35,495 bases of DNA from Streptomyces afghaniensis 772 (GTDB taxonomy: Bacteria; Actinomycetota; Actinomycetes; Streptomycetales; Streptomycetaceae), in contig KE354214.1 of NCBI GenBank assembly GCA_000415505.1, positions 1 through 35,495 of the forward strand, given 5' to 3'. Below, piece by piece: positions 26,104-35,172 of this stretch. Position numbers and translations under genes: made by a program. The notes under the pieces were generated by a model. It had not been told where the DNA came from. It saw only the letters and a list, made by a program, of their open reading frames with translations, and did not search any database. Within the stretch, counting starts at the first letter, position 1, and each line of letters begins with the position of its first letter.

Positions 26104-26472
26104 TCACCGGCTTTCGAGGCGCACGTGCAGTTCCGTCTCCTGGTCGCCGGAGACCGTGCTGAGGTCCCGCACGTCGAACAGCGAGTCCAGCCTCATGCGG
26201 AACTGCTCGATCGCCCAGTAACCGCCGTGCAGGTCGGCGTCGACGGAGGACGACAGCCGGGCCGGCCGCGCCCCCTCGTGCTTGTCGGCGACATCGAACG
26301 TGCCGAGCCACACGGTCGGGCGGGTCTCGTGCAGATTCTCGGGTACGTCGTCGGCGCACCGGTCGGACTCGAAGCAGGAGCACAGCGTGTCGAACACGAT
26401 CCGGGCGTCCTGCTTGCTGCACCCGCTGATCTCCACCGAGACGGAGTGGGGGTGCGGTCGCTCCTCGTCCAT
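26104..26472 (-). CDS. Conserved hypothetical protein with four N-terminal-half cysteines
   Basis: A 122-residue cytoplasmic-looking protein that I do not recognise. The first half carries SGCSKQDARIVFDTLCSCFE then SDRCADDVPENL, and the second half RPTVWLGTFDVADKHEGARP then LHGGYWAIEQFRMRLDSLFD. The alternation of strands and helices suggests a small alpha/beta domain. The Cys cluster could bind metal or be redox active, but there is no standard motif. ATG 26472 has a GAGGAGC site 8 bases upstream. It stands alone on the minus strand, divergent from the phosphatase gene. Confidence 0.7.
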   Translation of the reverse strand: MDEERPHPHSVSVEISGCSKQDARIVFDTLCSCFESDRCADDVPENLHETRPTVWLGTFDVADKHEGARPARLSSSVDADLHGGYWAIEQFRMRLDSLFDVRDLSTVSGDQETELHVRLESR

Positions 26473-26706
26473 CGTGCTCGCTCCTCTCGTGGCGTATCCG
26501 CCCCTACCCCAGCAAAGCACCACCTTCTGCCGAGCACTACCGGCGGTGCCCCAGCCGTGCTGACGGGTTTACGGAGCGGGCGACTCCGTGTTGGGAGATG
26601 GTGGAAGGTGACGGAAGGGGCCTCGGATCGACGGCTCCGCGCGGTAGAACATGGGGTGTCGGCACCGTGACGGCGGGCCGCGAGATCGGCGAAGGCGGGG
26701 CGCGGG

Positions 26707-28785
26707 ATGAGTGCAGCCGGGTCTCCCATGGCCGAGGGCGACGAGCCGGCGCGCGCGCCGGTGCGGCCGAGCGGGCTGCTCGATGTCCTGCGCCTGGCCT
26801 CGGTGGTCCTGGACGCCGAGGGCCGCATCGTGCTGTGGAGCCCGCAGGCCGAGGAGCTGTTCGGATACGAGGCGCGGGAGGCGCTGGGGCAGTACGCCGC
26901 CCGGATCATGGTCCACGAGCAGCACCTCGATCTCGTGGTCAAGCTGTTCGCGGACGTCATGGGCACCGGGCAGAGCTGGGCGGGGGCCTTTCCCGTCCGC
27001 CGCAAGGACGGCACCACGCGGCTCGTGGAGTTCCGCAACATGCGACTGCTGGACGATCAGGGGGATGTCTACGCGCTCGGTCTGTGCGCCGACCAGTCGA
27101 CCGTGCACCGGCTGGAGCGCGAGGTGGCGCTGTCGACGCGGATGATCGCCCAGTCCCCGATCGGGCTGGCCGTGCTGGACACCGACCTGCGCTACGTCTC
27201 GGTCAACCCGGCGCTGGAGGAGCTCAACGGCGTGCCTGCCGAGGAGCACCTGGGCCGCAGCGTCCGTGAGGTGGTGCCGCGGATGGACGTCGACGCGCTG
27301 GAGTCCGCGGCGCACCGGGTGCTGGACACCGGGCAGCCGGTCGTCGACCAGTCCACGATCGGCCGCACCCCGGCCGACCCGGACCGGGACCACGCCTGGT
27401 CGATCTCGCTGTACCGGCTGGAGAACGCCTTCGGGACCGTGCTGGGCGTGGCCGTCTCGATCGTCGACGTCACCGAGCAGTACCGCGCGGGCATCGAGGC
27501 CGAGGCCGCGCGGCGCCGTCTGGCCATGATCGCCGATGCCTCCGGCCGCATCGGCACCACGCTCGACCTGGACCGCACGGCCCGTGAGCTCGCCGACGTG
27601 GCCGTGCCGGAACTCGCCGACATCGCGGCCGTCGACCTGCTGGACGCGGTGGTGCAGGGCCGGCGTACCAGCCTCGACCCGGCCGAGGCGGCGGTGATCC
27701 GCGCGCTGGCGGTCCAGGGCTACGACTCCGCCGAGGCGCTGGAGGCGGCCGACCCGCCCGGGCAGGTGGCCCGGTACGCGCCCGACCGGCTCGTCACCCA
27801 GTGCGTGCGCACGGCCAGTCCCGTGATGCTGCCGCACGTCGGGGACGAGGACCTGGCCCGCATCGCCCGGTCCCCGGAGGCGGCCGGGCTGCTGGGCCGG
27901 GCCGGGGTGCACTCGTATCTGGCGGTGCCGCTGATCGCGCGCGGCGAGGTGCTGGGCGCCCTGGACCTCAAGCGCACCCGCAATCCGCTGCCGTTCAGCG
28001 AGGACGACCTGCTGCTGGCCCGCGAGCTGGCGGCGCGGGCCGCGGTGCAGATCGACAACGCCCGCTGGTACCAGAGCGCCCGCGACACCGCGCTCACTCT
28101 GCAGCGCAGCCTGCTGCCCAGCCATCCGCCCGTGACGGGCGGGCTGGAGGTGGCCTCCCGCTACCAGCCGGCCGGGGCCACGAGCGAGGTGGGTGGCGAC
28201 TGGTTCGACGTGATCGACCTGGAGGGCGGCAAGACCGCGCTCGTCGTGGGCGATGTGATGGGCAGTGGCATCCCCGCGGCGGCGACCATGGGGCGGCTGC
28301 GCACGGCGACCAACACGCTGGCCTCCCTCGACCTCGATCCCGCCCTGCTCCTGGAACACCTCGACAAGATCACCGCTGGGCTGGAACAGGCCATCGCCAC
28401 CTGTGTCTACGCCGTCCACGACCCGCATCTGCGGCAGTGCCGGATCGCCAACGCCGGGCATCTGCCGCCGGTGCGCGTCCGGGCCGGGCGGCCTCCCGAG
28501 CTGCTCGACCTGCCGACCGGGGTACCGCTCGGCGTGGGCGGTGTCGCCTTCTCCACGACGACCGTCGACCTGGAGCCGGGCGACCGGCTGGTGTTCTACA
28601 CCGACGGTCTCGTCGAGACCCGGCGCGACTCGCTCGACGACCGGCTCGACACGCTGCTGTCCCTGCTCGACGGGCCCGACCGCCCGCTGGAGGAGGTCTG
28701 CGACCTGCTGCTGCGCACCCTGCACGAGCCGGACAACTTCGACGACGTGGCACTGCTCATCGCGCGGGCGACACCGCCGGGCTGA
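26707..28785 (+). CDS. PAS-PAS-GAF-PP2C (SpoIIE-type) serine phosphatase
   Basis: A 692-residue soluble signalling protein. PAS 1 lies at about 25-130 (LASVVLDAEGRIVLWSPQAE, ELFGYEAREALG), PAS 2 at about 145-260 (IAQSPIGLAVLDTDLRYVSV) and GAF at about 275-455 (LGRAGVHSYLAVPLIARGEV, FSEDDLLLARELAARAAVQI). The SpoIIE phosphatase domain at about 475-690 has metal-binding GGDWFDVI from 496, VVGDVMGSG from 513 and the final DNFDDVALLIA. Streptomyces has dozens of these. They dephosphorylate anti-anti-sigma factors and so switch stress sigma factors such as the SigB family. No anti-sigma kinase domain is fused and no partner gene is adjacent. ATG 26707 has a purine-rich AAGGCGGGG upstream. Confidence 0.93.
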   Translation: MSAAGSPMAEGDEPARAPVRPSGLLDVLRLASVVLDAEGRIVLWSPQAEELFGYEAREALGQYAARIMVHEQHLDLVVKLFADVMGTGQSWAGAFPVRRKDGTTRLVEFRNMRLLDDQGDVYALGLCADQSTVHRLEREVALSTRMIAQSPIGLAVLDTDLRYVSVNPALEELNGVPAEEHLGRSVREVVPRMDVDALESAAHRVLDTGQPVVDQSTIGRTPADPDRDHAWSISLYRLENAFGTVLGVAVSIVDVTEQYRAGIEAEAARRRLAMIADASGRIGTTLDLDRTARELADVAVPELADIAAVDLLDAVVQGRRTSLDPAEAAVIRALAVQGYDSAEALEAADPPGQVARYAPDRLVTQCVRTASPVMLPHVGDEDLARIARSPEAAGLLGRAGVHSYLAVPLIARGEVLGALDLKRTRNPLPFSEDDLLLARELAARAAVQIDNARWYQSARDTALTLQRSLLPSHPPVTGGLEVASRYQPAGATSEVGGDWFDVIDLEGGKTALVVGDVMGSGIPAAATMGRLRTATNTLASLDLDPALLLEHLDKITAGLEQAIATCVYAVHDPHLRQCRIANAGHLPPVRVRAGRPPELLDLPTGVPLGVGGVAFSTTTVDLEPGDRLVFYTDGLVETRRDSLDDRLDTLLSLLDGPDRPLEEVCDLLLRTLHEPDNFDDVALLIARATPPG

Positions 28786-28818
28786 GGGGCCCCCGGCGTT
28801 CGGCTGCGCGCTCGGTCG

Positions 28819-29613
28819 TTACGGTGCGACGCCGATCACCACATGGGCGTACAGCTCCTCCGAGACGGCCAGGTGTGCCGTCAGGCCGTTGCGTTCGAAG
28901 GCGTCGAGGGCGGTCGGTGCCTGGTGGCGGCTCGTCTCCACCAGGACGCAGCCGCCGGGCGCGAGCCAGTGGGGCGCCTCGGCCGCGACCCGGCGCAGGA
29001 CGTCGAGTCCGTCCGCGCCGCCGTCGAGCGCGACCAGCGGCTCGTGGGCGCGGGCCTCCGGCGGCAGCAGGCCGATCTCGTCGCTCGGTACGTAGGGCAC
29101 GTTGGCCGCGAGGATGCCGACGCGGCCCCGCAGGTCGCCGGGCAGCGCCTCGAAAAGGTCCCCTTGGTGGACGTGACCGCCGGCGGCGGCGACGTTGCCA
29201 CGGGCGCAGCGCACCGCGGCGGGGTCGATGTCGGCGGCGTGCAGTTCGACGCTGCCGAGTCCGGCGGCCAGCGCCGCGCCGACGGCGCCCGAGCCGCAGC
29301 ACAGGTCAACGACTACGTCGGCGCCGGGCGCCCGGGCCAGGGCCTGTTCGACCAGGAACTCGGTGCGGCGGCGCGGCACGAAGACGCCCGGGTCGACGGT
29401 GATGCGCAGGCCCAGGAACTCGGCCCAGCCGACGACGAGTTCGAGGGGCAGGCCCGCGACGCGGCGTTCGACCATGGCGGCGGCCTCGGCCGGGGTGCGG
29501 GCGGTGGCGAGGATCAACTCGGCCTCGTCCTCGGCGAACACGCAGCCCGCGGTGCGCAGGGCGGCGACGAAGGAGTCACGGGAGGACGGTGGAACGGGAG
29601 AGACGGAGGGCAT
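28819..29613 (-). CDS. PrmC/HemK-like methyltransferase with an NVPY motif
   Basis: A 264-residue SAM-dependent methyltransferase related to PrmC, the release-factor glutamine N5-methyltransferase. The SAM loop reads DVVVDLCCGSGAVGAALAAG near residue 100, then LHAADIDPAAVRCARGNVAA near 122. The substrate-binding NPPY of PrmC is replaced by ANVPYVPSDE near 170. The N-terminal helical domain is present but divergent (FVAALRTAGCVFAEDEAELI). I recall a PrmC-related family with this substitution and unknown substrate. A true prmC normally sits next to prfA, which is absent here. ATG 29613 has only a weak ribosome binding site. Confidence 0.87.
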   Translation of the reverse strand: MPSVSPVPPSSRDSFVAALRTAGCVFAEDEAELILATARTPAEAAAMVERRVAGLPLELVVGWAEFLGLRITVDPGVFVPRRRTEFLVEQALARAPGADVVVDLCCGSGAVGAALAAGLGSVELHAADIDPAAVRCARGNVAAAGGHVHQGDLFEALPGDLRGRVGILAANVPYVPSDEIGLLPPEARAHEPLVALDGGADGLDVLRRVAAEAPHWLAPGGCVLVETSRHQAPTALDAFERNGLTAHLAVSEELYAHVVIGVAP

Positions 29614-29822
29614 GGAAGCCAGGAGCCTTTCGAGATTCGAAGGGCGCTCCGGCGGTCGCCTACGGCCGACGATCCGCGCGACGTCGAGGAGAGAGCACCC
29701 GGGCTGACACAGCGGTAATGGGTCTCACCTCCTCGGTTTCCGACGGCTGGGTCCGTCCCGAGCCGGACGGCAACACTACCCGACGCCCCGGCCGACCGGT
29801 ACGGCACCTCGTCCGCCCCCCG

Positions 29823-29849
29823 CCCGCCCGCCGGCAGACGACGGGCGGG
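29823..29849. terminator. GC-rich hairpin upstream of marR
   Basis: CCCGCCCG (29823-29830) and CGGGCGGG (29842-29849) make a perfect 8-bp stem with an 11-base loop, right before the marR operator region. It could insulate marR from upstream transcription. Confidence 0.4.
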
Positions 29850-29855
29850 TGGTTG

Positions 29856-29870
29856 GGTTATGCAACCATA
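29856..29870. promoter_or_regulatory. Putative MarR operator in front of marR
   Basis: TATG-CAAC-CATA (29859-29870) is a short inverted repeat nested with GGTT-N4-AACC (29856-29867). It lies about 35 bases upstream of the marR ATG. A similar 12-mer (9 of 12 identical) lies in front of the molybdoenzyme gene. Confidence 0.5.
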
Positions 29871-29904
29871 GAAGGCCGGAGGGCGCCTTGGTGAGGGAGG
29901 TCCG

Positions 29905-30369
29905 ATGAAGCCTGCCGACGACGTGGAGAGGATCCAGCGGGAGATGACGGTCTTCGCCCGCCGTGCCCGTGCCGCGGCGGGGCGGATGCACCCGGAGCTG
30001 TCGCTGGTGTCGTACACACTGCTCGGGCACCTGGAGGAGAGCGGCGGGTGCCGTGCCACGGACCTGGCCGCCCACTACGCCCTGGACAAGTCCACCGTCA
30101 GTCGCCAGGTGGCCGCGCTGGAACGCGCCGGTCTGATCGAACGCCGCCCCGACGCGGAGGACCAGCGCGTCCTGGTGCTGCATCTTACGGAGGCCGGGCG
30201 GCGCATCCTGGCCCAGGTCACCGAGAGCCGCCGGGCGGCCTTCCGGGAGCGGCTGGCGGACTGGCCGGCCGAGGACCTGGCGCGATTCGCCGACTACCTC
30301 GTGCGCTACAACGCGGGCCCTGCTCCCGGCCGGCACGACCAGGGGCCCACCGCACGCACGCCCGACTAG
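29905..30369 (+). CDS. MarR-family regulator
   Basis: A 154-residue winged-helix regulator. The DNA-binding core reads GGCRATDLAAHYALDKSTVS then RQVAALERAGLIERRPDAED and QRVLVLHLTEAGRRIL, the classic MarR pattern (recognition helix near residues 60-75, wing near 85-95). There is no Cys in a redox position, so sensing is probably by ligand. ATG 29905 has a GGGAGG site (gtgagggaggtccg). It is followed after 87 bases by a molybdoenzyme and its reductase, with a similar inverted repeat in front of both, so it probably represses itself and that pair. Confidence 0.92.
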   Translation: MKPADDVERIQREMTVFARRARAAAGRMHPELSLVSYTLLGHLEESGGCRATDLAAHYALDKSTVSRQVAALERAGLIERRPDAEDQRVLVLHLTEAGRRILAQVTESRRAAFRERLADWPAEDLARFADYLVRYNAGPAPGRHDQGPTARTPD

Positions 30370-30388
30370 GTGGGCGCCGCACGTACGG

Positions 30389-30408
30389 TTGAATACGCAA
30401 TCATTGAG
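30389..30408. promoter_or_regulatory. Second putative MarR operator, before the molybdoenzyme gene
   Basis: TACGCAATCATT (30394-30405) matches 9 of 12 positions of the site in front of marR (TATGCAACCATA) and contains the small palindrome CAAT-C-ATTG. It is about 50 bases upstream of the ATG at 30457. Confidence 0.45.
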
Positions 30409-30456
30409 CATGCCGGTTCGGCGGGGCACCGTCGGCCCGGCCCGGAGGCACACCGC

Positions 30457-31054
<598 letters not shown>

Positions 31055-31062
<8 letters not shown>

Positions 31063-31810
31063 GACGTTCGTGCCTCCCACGCGGTTCGCCGTGCCCGGGC
31101 GCATCGCCGTGAGCGAGCAGGCCGCCTCCGTGTGGCAGACCGCCACGCTGACCGGGATCCGCCGCGAGACCGCTCGTGCCGCCACCTTCCGGCTCGCCGT
31201 GCCCGGCTGGCCGGGACACCTTCCCGGCCAGCACCTGATGGTGCGGCTGACCGCCGAGGACGGCTATGTGGCCCAGCGCCACTACTCGATCGCGTCCGCG
31301 CCGGACGACTCCGGGCACATCGAGCTGACCCTGGATCATGTCGAGGGCGGCGAGGTCTCGGGCTGGTTCCACACCGTCGCCCGGCCGGGTGACCAGGTCG
31401 AAGTGCGCGGCCCGGTCAGCGGTTTCTTCGCCTGGCCGGGCGACCGGCCCGCGCTGCTGGTCGGCGCCGGCTCCGGCGTCGTACCGCTGATGTCGATGGT
31501 CCGGCACCACCGGGCGCGCAACCTGACCGTGCCGCTGCGGCTGCTGGTGTCCGCGCGCAGTCCCGAAGAGCTCGTCTACGCCCGCGAGTTCGGCGCCGAG
31601 ACGACGCCCGTGTTCACGCGGAGCGCGCCGGAGGGTGTGGCGGTGGGACGTATGGCTGCCGCACATGTGGCGCCGCTCCTGGCCGAGCAGCCTTCCGGTG
31701 GGTGGGAGGCCTATGTGTGCGGCTCCAACTCCTTCGCCGAGCACGCCTCCCGGCTGCTCGTGACGGCGGGTCAGCCGGTGGACCGCATCCGGATCGAGCG
31801 GTTCGGCTGA
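31055..31810 (+). CDS. Ferredoxin-reductase-type FAD/NAD(P)H oxidoreductase, partner of the molybdoenzyme
   Basis: A 251-residue flavin reductase of the ferredoxin-NADP reductase superfamily. The FAD-binding barrel has GHLPGQHLMVRLTAEDGYVA then QRHYSIASAP near residue 70 (RxYS motif). The NAD(P) part has LLVGAGSGVVPLMSMVRHHR near 135 and ends AYVCGSNSFAEHASRLLVTA. No 2Fe-2S domain is fused, unlike the three-domain oxygenase reductases. GTG 31055 lies inside the end of the molybdoenzyme gene (8-base overlap), so the two are translationally coupled and likely form one redox system that feeds NAD(P)H electrons to the molybdenum site. Confidence 0.9.
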
Positions 31811-31943
31811 CCTGGACGGCGGCTCCTTCCCCGGTGTCAGCGGCCCCTTTCCTGGTGGCGTCACAGGGGTGGTGTGCGGCTCACCACAGGGCGCGCCCCG
31901 GTGTTTCACCGCGGTCGGCCCGGGCACTCCGGCCGAAGGGCTC

Positions 31944-31970
31944 CGGCACGCGGCGACCCGGGCCGTGCCG
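31944..31970. terminator. Hairpin after the reductase gene
   Basis: CGGCACG (31944-31950) and CGTGCCG (31964-31970) form a perfect 7-bp stem around 13 bases in the 297-base gap between the reductase and the membrane-protein gene. Nothing else convincing is seen in this gap. Confidence 0.35.
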
Positions 31971-32107
31971 AGCGATCGAGGTGTGTCGGAGGGGGTACCC
32001 GACCCGTGTGGGCACTCGCACGCGTGACGTGACGTGGAGGGAGCGGCGGCGCCGCCACCGCACGGCCGGTCCGGCCCTCCGGCCGCGGTGACGGCGAGGA
32101 GGTCGAC

Positions 32108-32692
32108 ATGCGAACCCGGGTGCTCGGCTGGCGTTGGCGGCACAGTTCGCTGCGGCGCCGGTCGGACGTCGTCGAGGCGTGGACGGTGCTGGTGGTCGCC
32201 GTCCTGATACTGGTGGGCGCGCCACTGGCGGGGGCGGCCGCCGCCTGGTGGGCCCATGGCGAGGCGCGGTCGGTCTCGGCGGAACAACAGGCCGAGCGTC
32301 ACCGCGTCCGTGCCGAGGTCGTCGGCAGGCGGAGCGACTCGCTGCCGTCTGTGCAGGCCGACGGGCAGCGCGCGTACCGGGCCACCGTGCGCTGGACGGA
32401 GCCCGGCGAGGGCGCGCGCACCGCGACGGCACGGGTCCCCGGGGACGCGCGGCCGGGTGAGGTCGTGGACGTGTGGTTCGACTCCCGGGGGCGGAGTGTG
32501 GCCCCGCCGGTGGACGGCGCGGCGGTCTGGCAGCACACCCTCACCATGGGCACGTGCGCCGCGGGCGGTGTGGTGCTCGTGGTGCTCCTCGGCCACTCCG
32601 TCGTGCGCCGGGTCGCGCTGCGCCGTCGGCTGGCCGAGTGGGAGCGGGAGTGGGCCCGTACGGAACCGGAGTGGACGCATCGCGGCGCCTGA
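32108..32692 (+). CDS. Rv1733c-like membrane protein
   Basis: A 194-residue protein with two membrane helices: about residues 24-47 (TVLVVAVLILVGAPLAGAAA) and about 145-163 (GTCAAGGVVLVVLLGHSVV). Between them lies a soluble loop with VSAEQQAERHRVRAEVVGRR and AYRATVRWTEPGEGARTATA, then GEVVDVWFDSRGR. This is the layout of the actinobacterial Rv1733c family, known in mycobacteria as a dormancy-linked conserved membrane protein; its biochemical role is unknown. ATG 32108 has a GAGGAGG site (gcgaggaggtcgac). It is monocistronic. Confidence 0.85.
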   Translation: MRTRVLGWRWRHSSLRRRSDVVEAWTVLVVAVLILVGAPLAGAAAAWWAHGEARSVSAEQQAERHRVRAEVVGRRSDSLPSVQADGQRAYRATVRWTEPGEGARTATARVPGDARPGEVVDVWFDSRGRSVAPPVDGAAVWQHTLTMGTCAAGGVVLVVLLGHSVVRRVALRRRLAEWEREWARTEPEWTHRGA

Positions 32693-32702
32693 CGCGGCCG
32701 CT

Positions 32703-32748
32703 GCACGGCAGGTGAAGCCGACGCACGGCAGGTGACCGGGGCACGGCA
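32703..32748 (+). repeat. Short direct repeats GCACGGCAGGTGA
   Basis: GCACGGCAGGTGA occurs at 32703-32715 and 32723-32735, and GCACGGCA again at 32741-32748. The spacing (20 and 18 bases) is about two helical turns. They lie 90-130 bases upstream of the esterase start. Confidence 0.5.
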
Positions 32749-32768
32749 AAAGACCTGGCGGGCCCTCC

Positions 32769-32789
32769 GATCACACACGTAATGTGATC
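32769..32789. promoter_or_regulatory. Inverted repeat operator candidate before the esterase gene
   Basis: GATCACA (32769-32775) and TGTGATC (32783-32789) are perfect 7-base arms around 7 bases. A TAATGT box (32780-32785), a possible -10, lies inside it. It is centred 56 bases before the ATG of the esterase gene. Confidence 0.6.
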
Positions 32790-32834
32790 ATCCGCACTGT
32801 CTCCGCAGCCGTTCCTCACCCAAGGCGGTCCTAC

Positions 32835-33803
32835 ATGGCCCTGTTCGACCTTCCTCTCGACGAACTCCGCGAGTACCGCAGCGCGTCCACCGAGCCCGAG
32901 GACTTCGACGCGTTCTGGTCCAAGACACTCCAGGAGGCGCGCGAGCACGACCTGGACGCCCGCTTCGAACCGGTTGACACGGGGCTGTCCACTGTGCAGG
33001 TGTTCGACGTGACGTTCGCCGGGTTCGGCGGCCATCCGGTCAAGGGCTGGCTGACGCTGCCGGCGGGAGCCGACGGACCGCTGCCGCTGGTCGTGGAGTT
33101 CATCGGCTACGGCGGAGGACGCGGGCTGCCGCACGAGCATCTGCTGTGGGCGTCCACGGGCCGGGCGCACTTCGTGATGGACACCCGCGGGCAGGGCAGC
33201 GCCTGGGGAGGGGGCGGCGGCACGGCGGACCCGGTGGGCGGCGCGCCCGCGTTCCCGGGTTTCATGACGCGCGGTATCGACGCGCCGGAGAACTACTACT
33301 ACCGCCGGGTGTTCACGGACGCCGTGCGTGCCGTGGAGGCGGCCCGCTCGCACCCGCTCACCGACCCGACGCGCACGGTCGCCGTCGGGGGCAGCCAGGG
33401 CGGCGGCATCACGATCGCGGTGGGCGGCCTGGTCCCGGACCTGGCGGGCATAGCGCCGGACGTGCCGTTCCTGTGCGACTACCCGCGTGCGGCGACCGTC
33501 ACGGACCGCCACCCGTACCGGGAGATCGGCCTGTACCTCAAGACGCACCGCGGCCGTACCGAACAGGCCCTGCGCACGCTCTCCTACTTCGACGGCGTCC
33601 ACTTCGCCGCCCGCGGCCGGGCCCCCGCGCTCTTCTCGGCCGCCCTCGAAGACCAGACCTGCCCGCCCTCGACCGTCTTCGCGGCCTTCAACGCCTGGAG
33701 CCACGAGGACAAGACGATCGAGGTGTACGACTTCAACGACCACGAGGGCGGCGGCCCCTTCCAGGAGGAGGCCAAGCTGCGCTGGATGCGCTCGTACATC
33801 TGA
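32835..33803 (+). CDS. CE7-family acetylxylan esterase / cephalosporin-C deacetylase
   Basis: A 322-residue alpha/beta hydrolase of carbohydrate esterase family 7. The family signature RGQGSAWGGG is near residue 118. The nucleophile Ser is in VGGSQGGGITIAVGG near 186. The acid Asp is likely near LFSAALEDQTCPPSTVF, and the His is in DFNDHEGGGPFQ near 305. The N-terminal MALFDLPLDELREYRSAS and VEFIGYGGGRGLP are also typical. Such enzymes form hexamers in the cytoplasm and deacetylate short xylo-oligosaccharides and cephalosporin C. ATG 32835 has an AAGGCGG site. No xylan transporter is adjacent; a perfect inverted repeat upstream suggests control by a sugar-responsive regulator. Confidence 0.92.
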   Translation: MALFDLPLDELREYRSASTEPEDFDAFWSKTLQEAREHDLDARFEPVDTGLSTVQVFDVTFAGFGGHPVKGWLTLPAGADGPLPLVVEFIGYGGGRGLPHEHLLWASTGRAHFVMDTRGQGSAWGGGGGTADPVGGAPAFPGFMTRGIDAPENYYYRRVFTDAVRAVEAARSHPLTDPTRTVAVGGSQGGGITIAVGGLVPDLAGIAPDVPFLCDYPRAATVTDRHPYREIGLYLKTHRGRTEQALRTLSYFDGVHFAARGRAPALFSAALEDQTCPPSTVFAAFNAWSHEDKTIEVYDFNDHEGGGPFQEEAKLRWMRSYI

Positions 33804-33937
33804 CCCCGCCGCCGACGGGCGACTGATCCGGCCGTTTCGGCGGCGGCAGGCTTCCACCAAGTCCGACCAGTCGGTACGTTCTTCGCGCCCGGGCCGCACC
33901 TCGGCGGCCCGGGCCCGGCGAGGTGGTGGAGGGGCCC

Positions 33938-35104
33938 ATGTCAGGGAACGAGGCACAGGTGCGCGGTCATTGCGACGCGCGTTTCACGGCGGTACGCAGG
34001 ACGTTCGAGGAGAACTTCCGGGAGCGGGGCGAGCTGGGTGCCGCGGTGGCCGTCACCGTCGGCGGCGAGGTGGTGGTGGACCTGTGGGGCGGCTGGGCCG
34101 ACGCCGCACACACCCGGCCGTGGGAACAGGACACGCTGGTCAACGTGTGGTCCACGACCAAGGGACCGGTGGCACTGTGCGCGCACATCCTGGCCGACCG
34201 GGGGCTGCTGGATCTCGACGCGCCGGTGGCCGCGTACTGGCCGGAGTTCGCCGCGGCCGGCAAGGAGAAGGTCCTCGTACGGCACCTGCTGTCCCACCGC
34301 GCCGGACTGGCCGGGCTGCGCGAACCGCACTCGCTGGAGCAGCTCTGCGACTGGGAGCTGACCACCCAGCGGCTCGCGGCGACGCAGCCCTGGTGGGAAC
34401 CGGGAACCACGTCCGGCTATCACGCCCTGACCTACGGCCATCTGGTCGGCGAGGTCGTCCGGCGGGTGTCGGGGCTGATGCCGGGGGCCTTCCTGGAGCG
34501 GGAGGTCACCGGGCCGCTCGGCATCGACTTCCGCATCGGCCTGCCGGAGAAGGACTACGGACGGGCGGCGGAGCTGGACCAGCCGCCGATCGCGGCGAGC
34601 AGTGAACAGGCCGCCGTCTTCGCCCAGTTGGCGCCCGCGGCGATCGCCGCGGTGACCAACCCCGCGGTGTCCGCCGCCGGAACCCTCACGCCCGGCTGGC
34701 GGGCCGCAGAGATACCGGCGGCGAACGGGCACGGCACCGCGCGTGCGGTCGCCGAGCTGTACGGCGTCTTCGCGGGGCGGGGTTCGTACGGGGGCAAGCG
34801 CATCCTGTCCCCCGATGCCGCCGAGCGGGTGCGCGAGGGACAGGGCAGCTGCCGGGATCGTGGTGCGTCGGGGCCGGTTCGAGGGCGAGACCGAGGCGGG
34901 CTCGGTCTGTGGCTCAGCGGATCCAACGGCTCCTACGGACCCAACCCGCGTGCTTTCGGTCATGACGGCTTCGGCGGCTCCTGCGGGCTCGCCGACCCGG
35001 AGGCGCACGTGTCGATGGGGTATGTGATGAACCGTATGGGGCCTCACATCGCGAACGACCCGCGCAAGATGGCCCTGGTCGACGCCCTCTACAGCGCTCT
35101 GTGA
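33938..35104 (+). CDS. Serine beta-lactamase-fold esterase with a locally shifted segment
   Basis: A 388-residue class C beta-lactamase/esterase-like protein. The nucleophile motif S-x-x-K is in NVWSTTKGPVALCAH near residue 72, with LVRHLLSHRAGLAGL near 115 and the catalytic Tyr in TTSGYHALTYGHLVGEVVRR near 167. The C terminus has RAFGHDGFGGSCGLADPEAH then VSMGYVMNRMGPHIANDP. ATG 33938 has a GGAGGGG site. Residues of about 309-322 (RGASGPVRGRDRGG) look out of place: the +1 frame at 34855-34895 instead reads VVRRGRFEGETEAG, which resembles what I recall from relatives. Two compensating indels seem to have scrambled about 14 residues. Such proteins hydrolyse esters rather than antibiotics. Confidence 0.88.
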   Translation: MSGNEAQVRGHCDARFTAVRRTFEENFRERGELGAAVAVTVGGEVVVDLWGGWADAAHTRPWEQDTLVNVWSTTKGPVALCAHILADRGLLDLDAPVAAYWPEFAAAGKEKVLVRHLLSHRAGLAGLREPHSLEQLCDWELTTQRLAATQPWWEPGTTSGYHALTYGHLVGEVVRRVSGLMPGAFLEREVTGPLGIDFRIGLPEKDYGRAAELDQPPIAASSEQAAVFAQLAPAAIAAVTNPAVSAAGTLTPGWRAAEIPAANGHGTARAVAELYGVFAGRGSYGGKRILSPDAAERVREGQGSCRDRGASGPVRGRDRGGLGLWLSGSNGSYGPNPRAFGHDGFGGSCGLADPEAHVSMGYVMNRMGPHIANDPRKMALVDALYSAL

Positions 35105-35119
35105 CAGCGGGTGCGGGCG

Positions 35120-35146
35120 GGCCGGTTTCGGCCGAACCGTCCGGCC
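35120..35146. terminator. Possible terminator after the esterase gene
   Basis: CGGTT (35123-35127) pairs with AACCG (35135-35139), with further GGCC-rich pairing outside (CCGGCC at 35141-35146). It lies 16 bases after the stop codon. Confidence 0.35.
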
Positions 35147-35156
35147 ACCCTTCCCC

Positions 35157-35172
35157 GCTGGTTTAGACCAAT
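35157..35172. promoter_or_regulatory. DasR-like operator in front of the gntR gene
   Basis: GCTGGTTTAGACCAAT matches 13 of 16 positions of the DasR (dre) consensus ACTGGTCTAGACCAGT as I recall it. A second TAGACCTGGT element follows at 35175-35184. The site lies about 60 bases before the regulator start. Confidence 0.5.

Noticed and set aside
32541..33956. 471-residue minus-strand frame opposite the CE7 esterase
   Set aside because: Antisense shadow of a gene with clear catalytic motifs.
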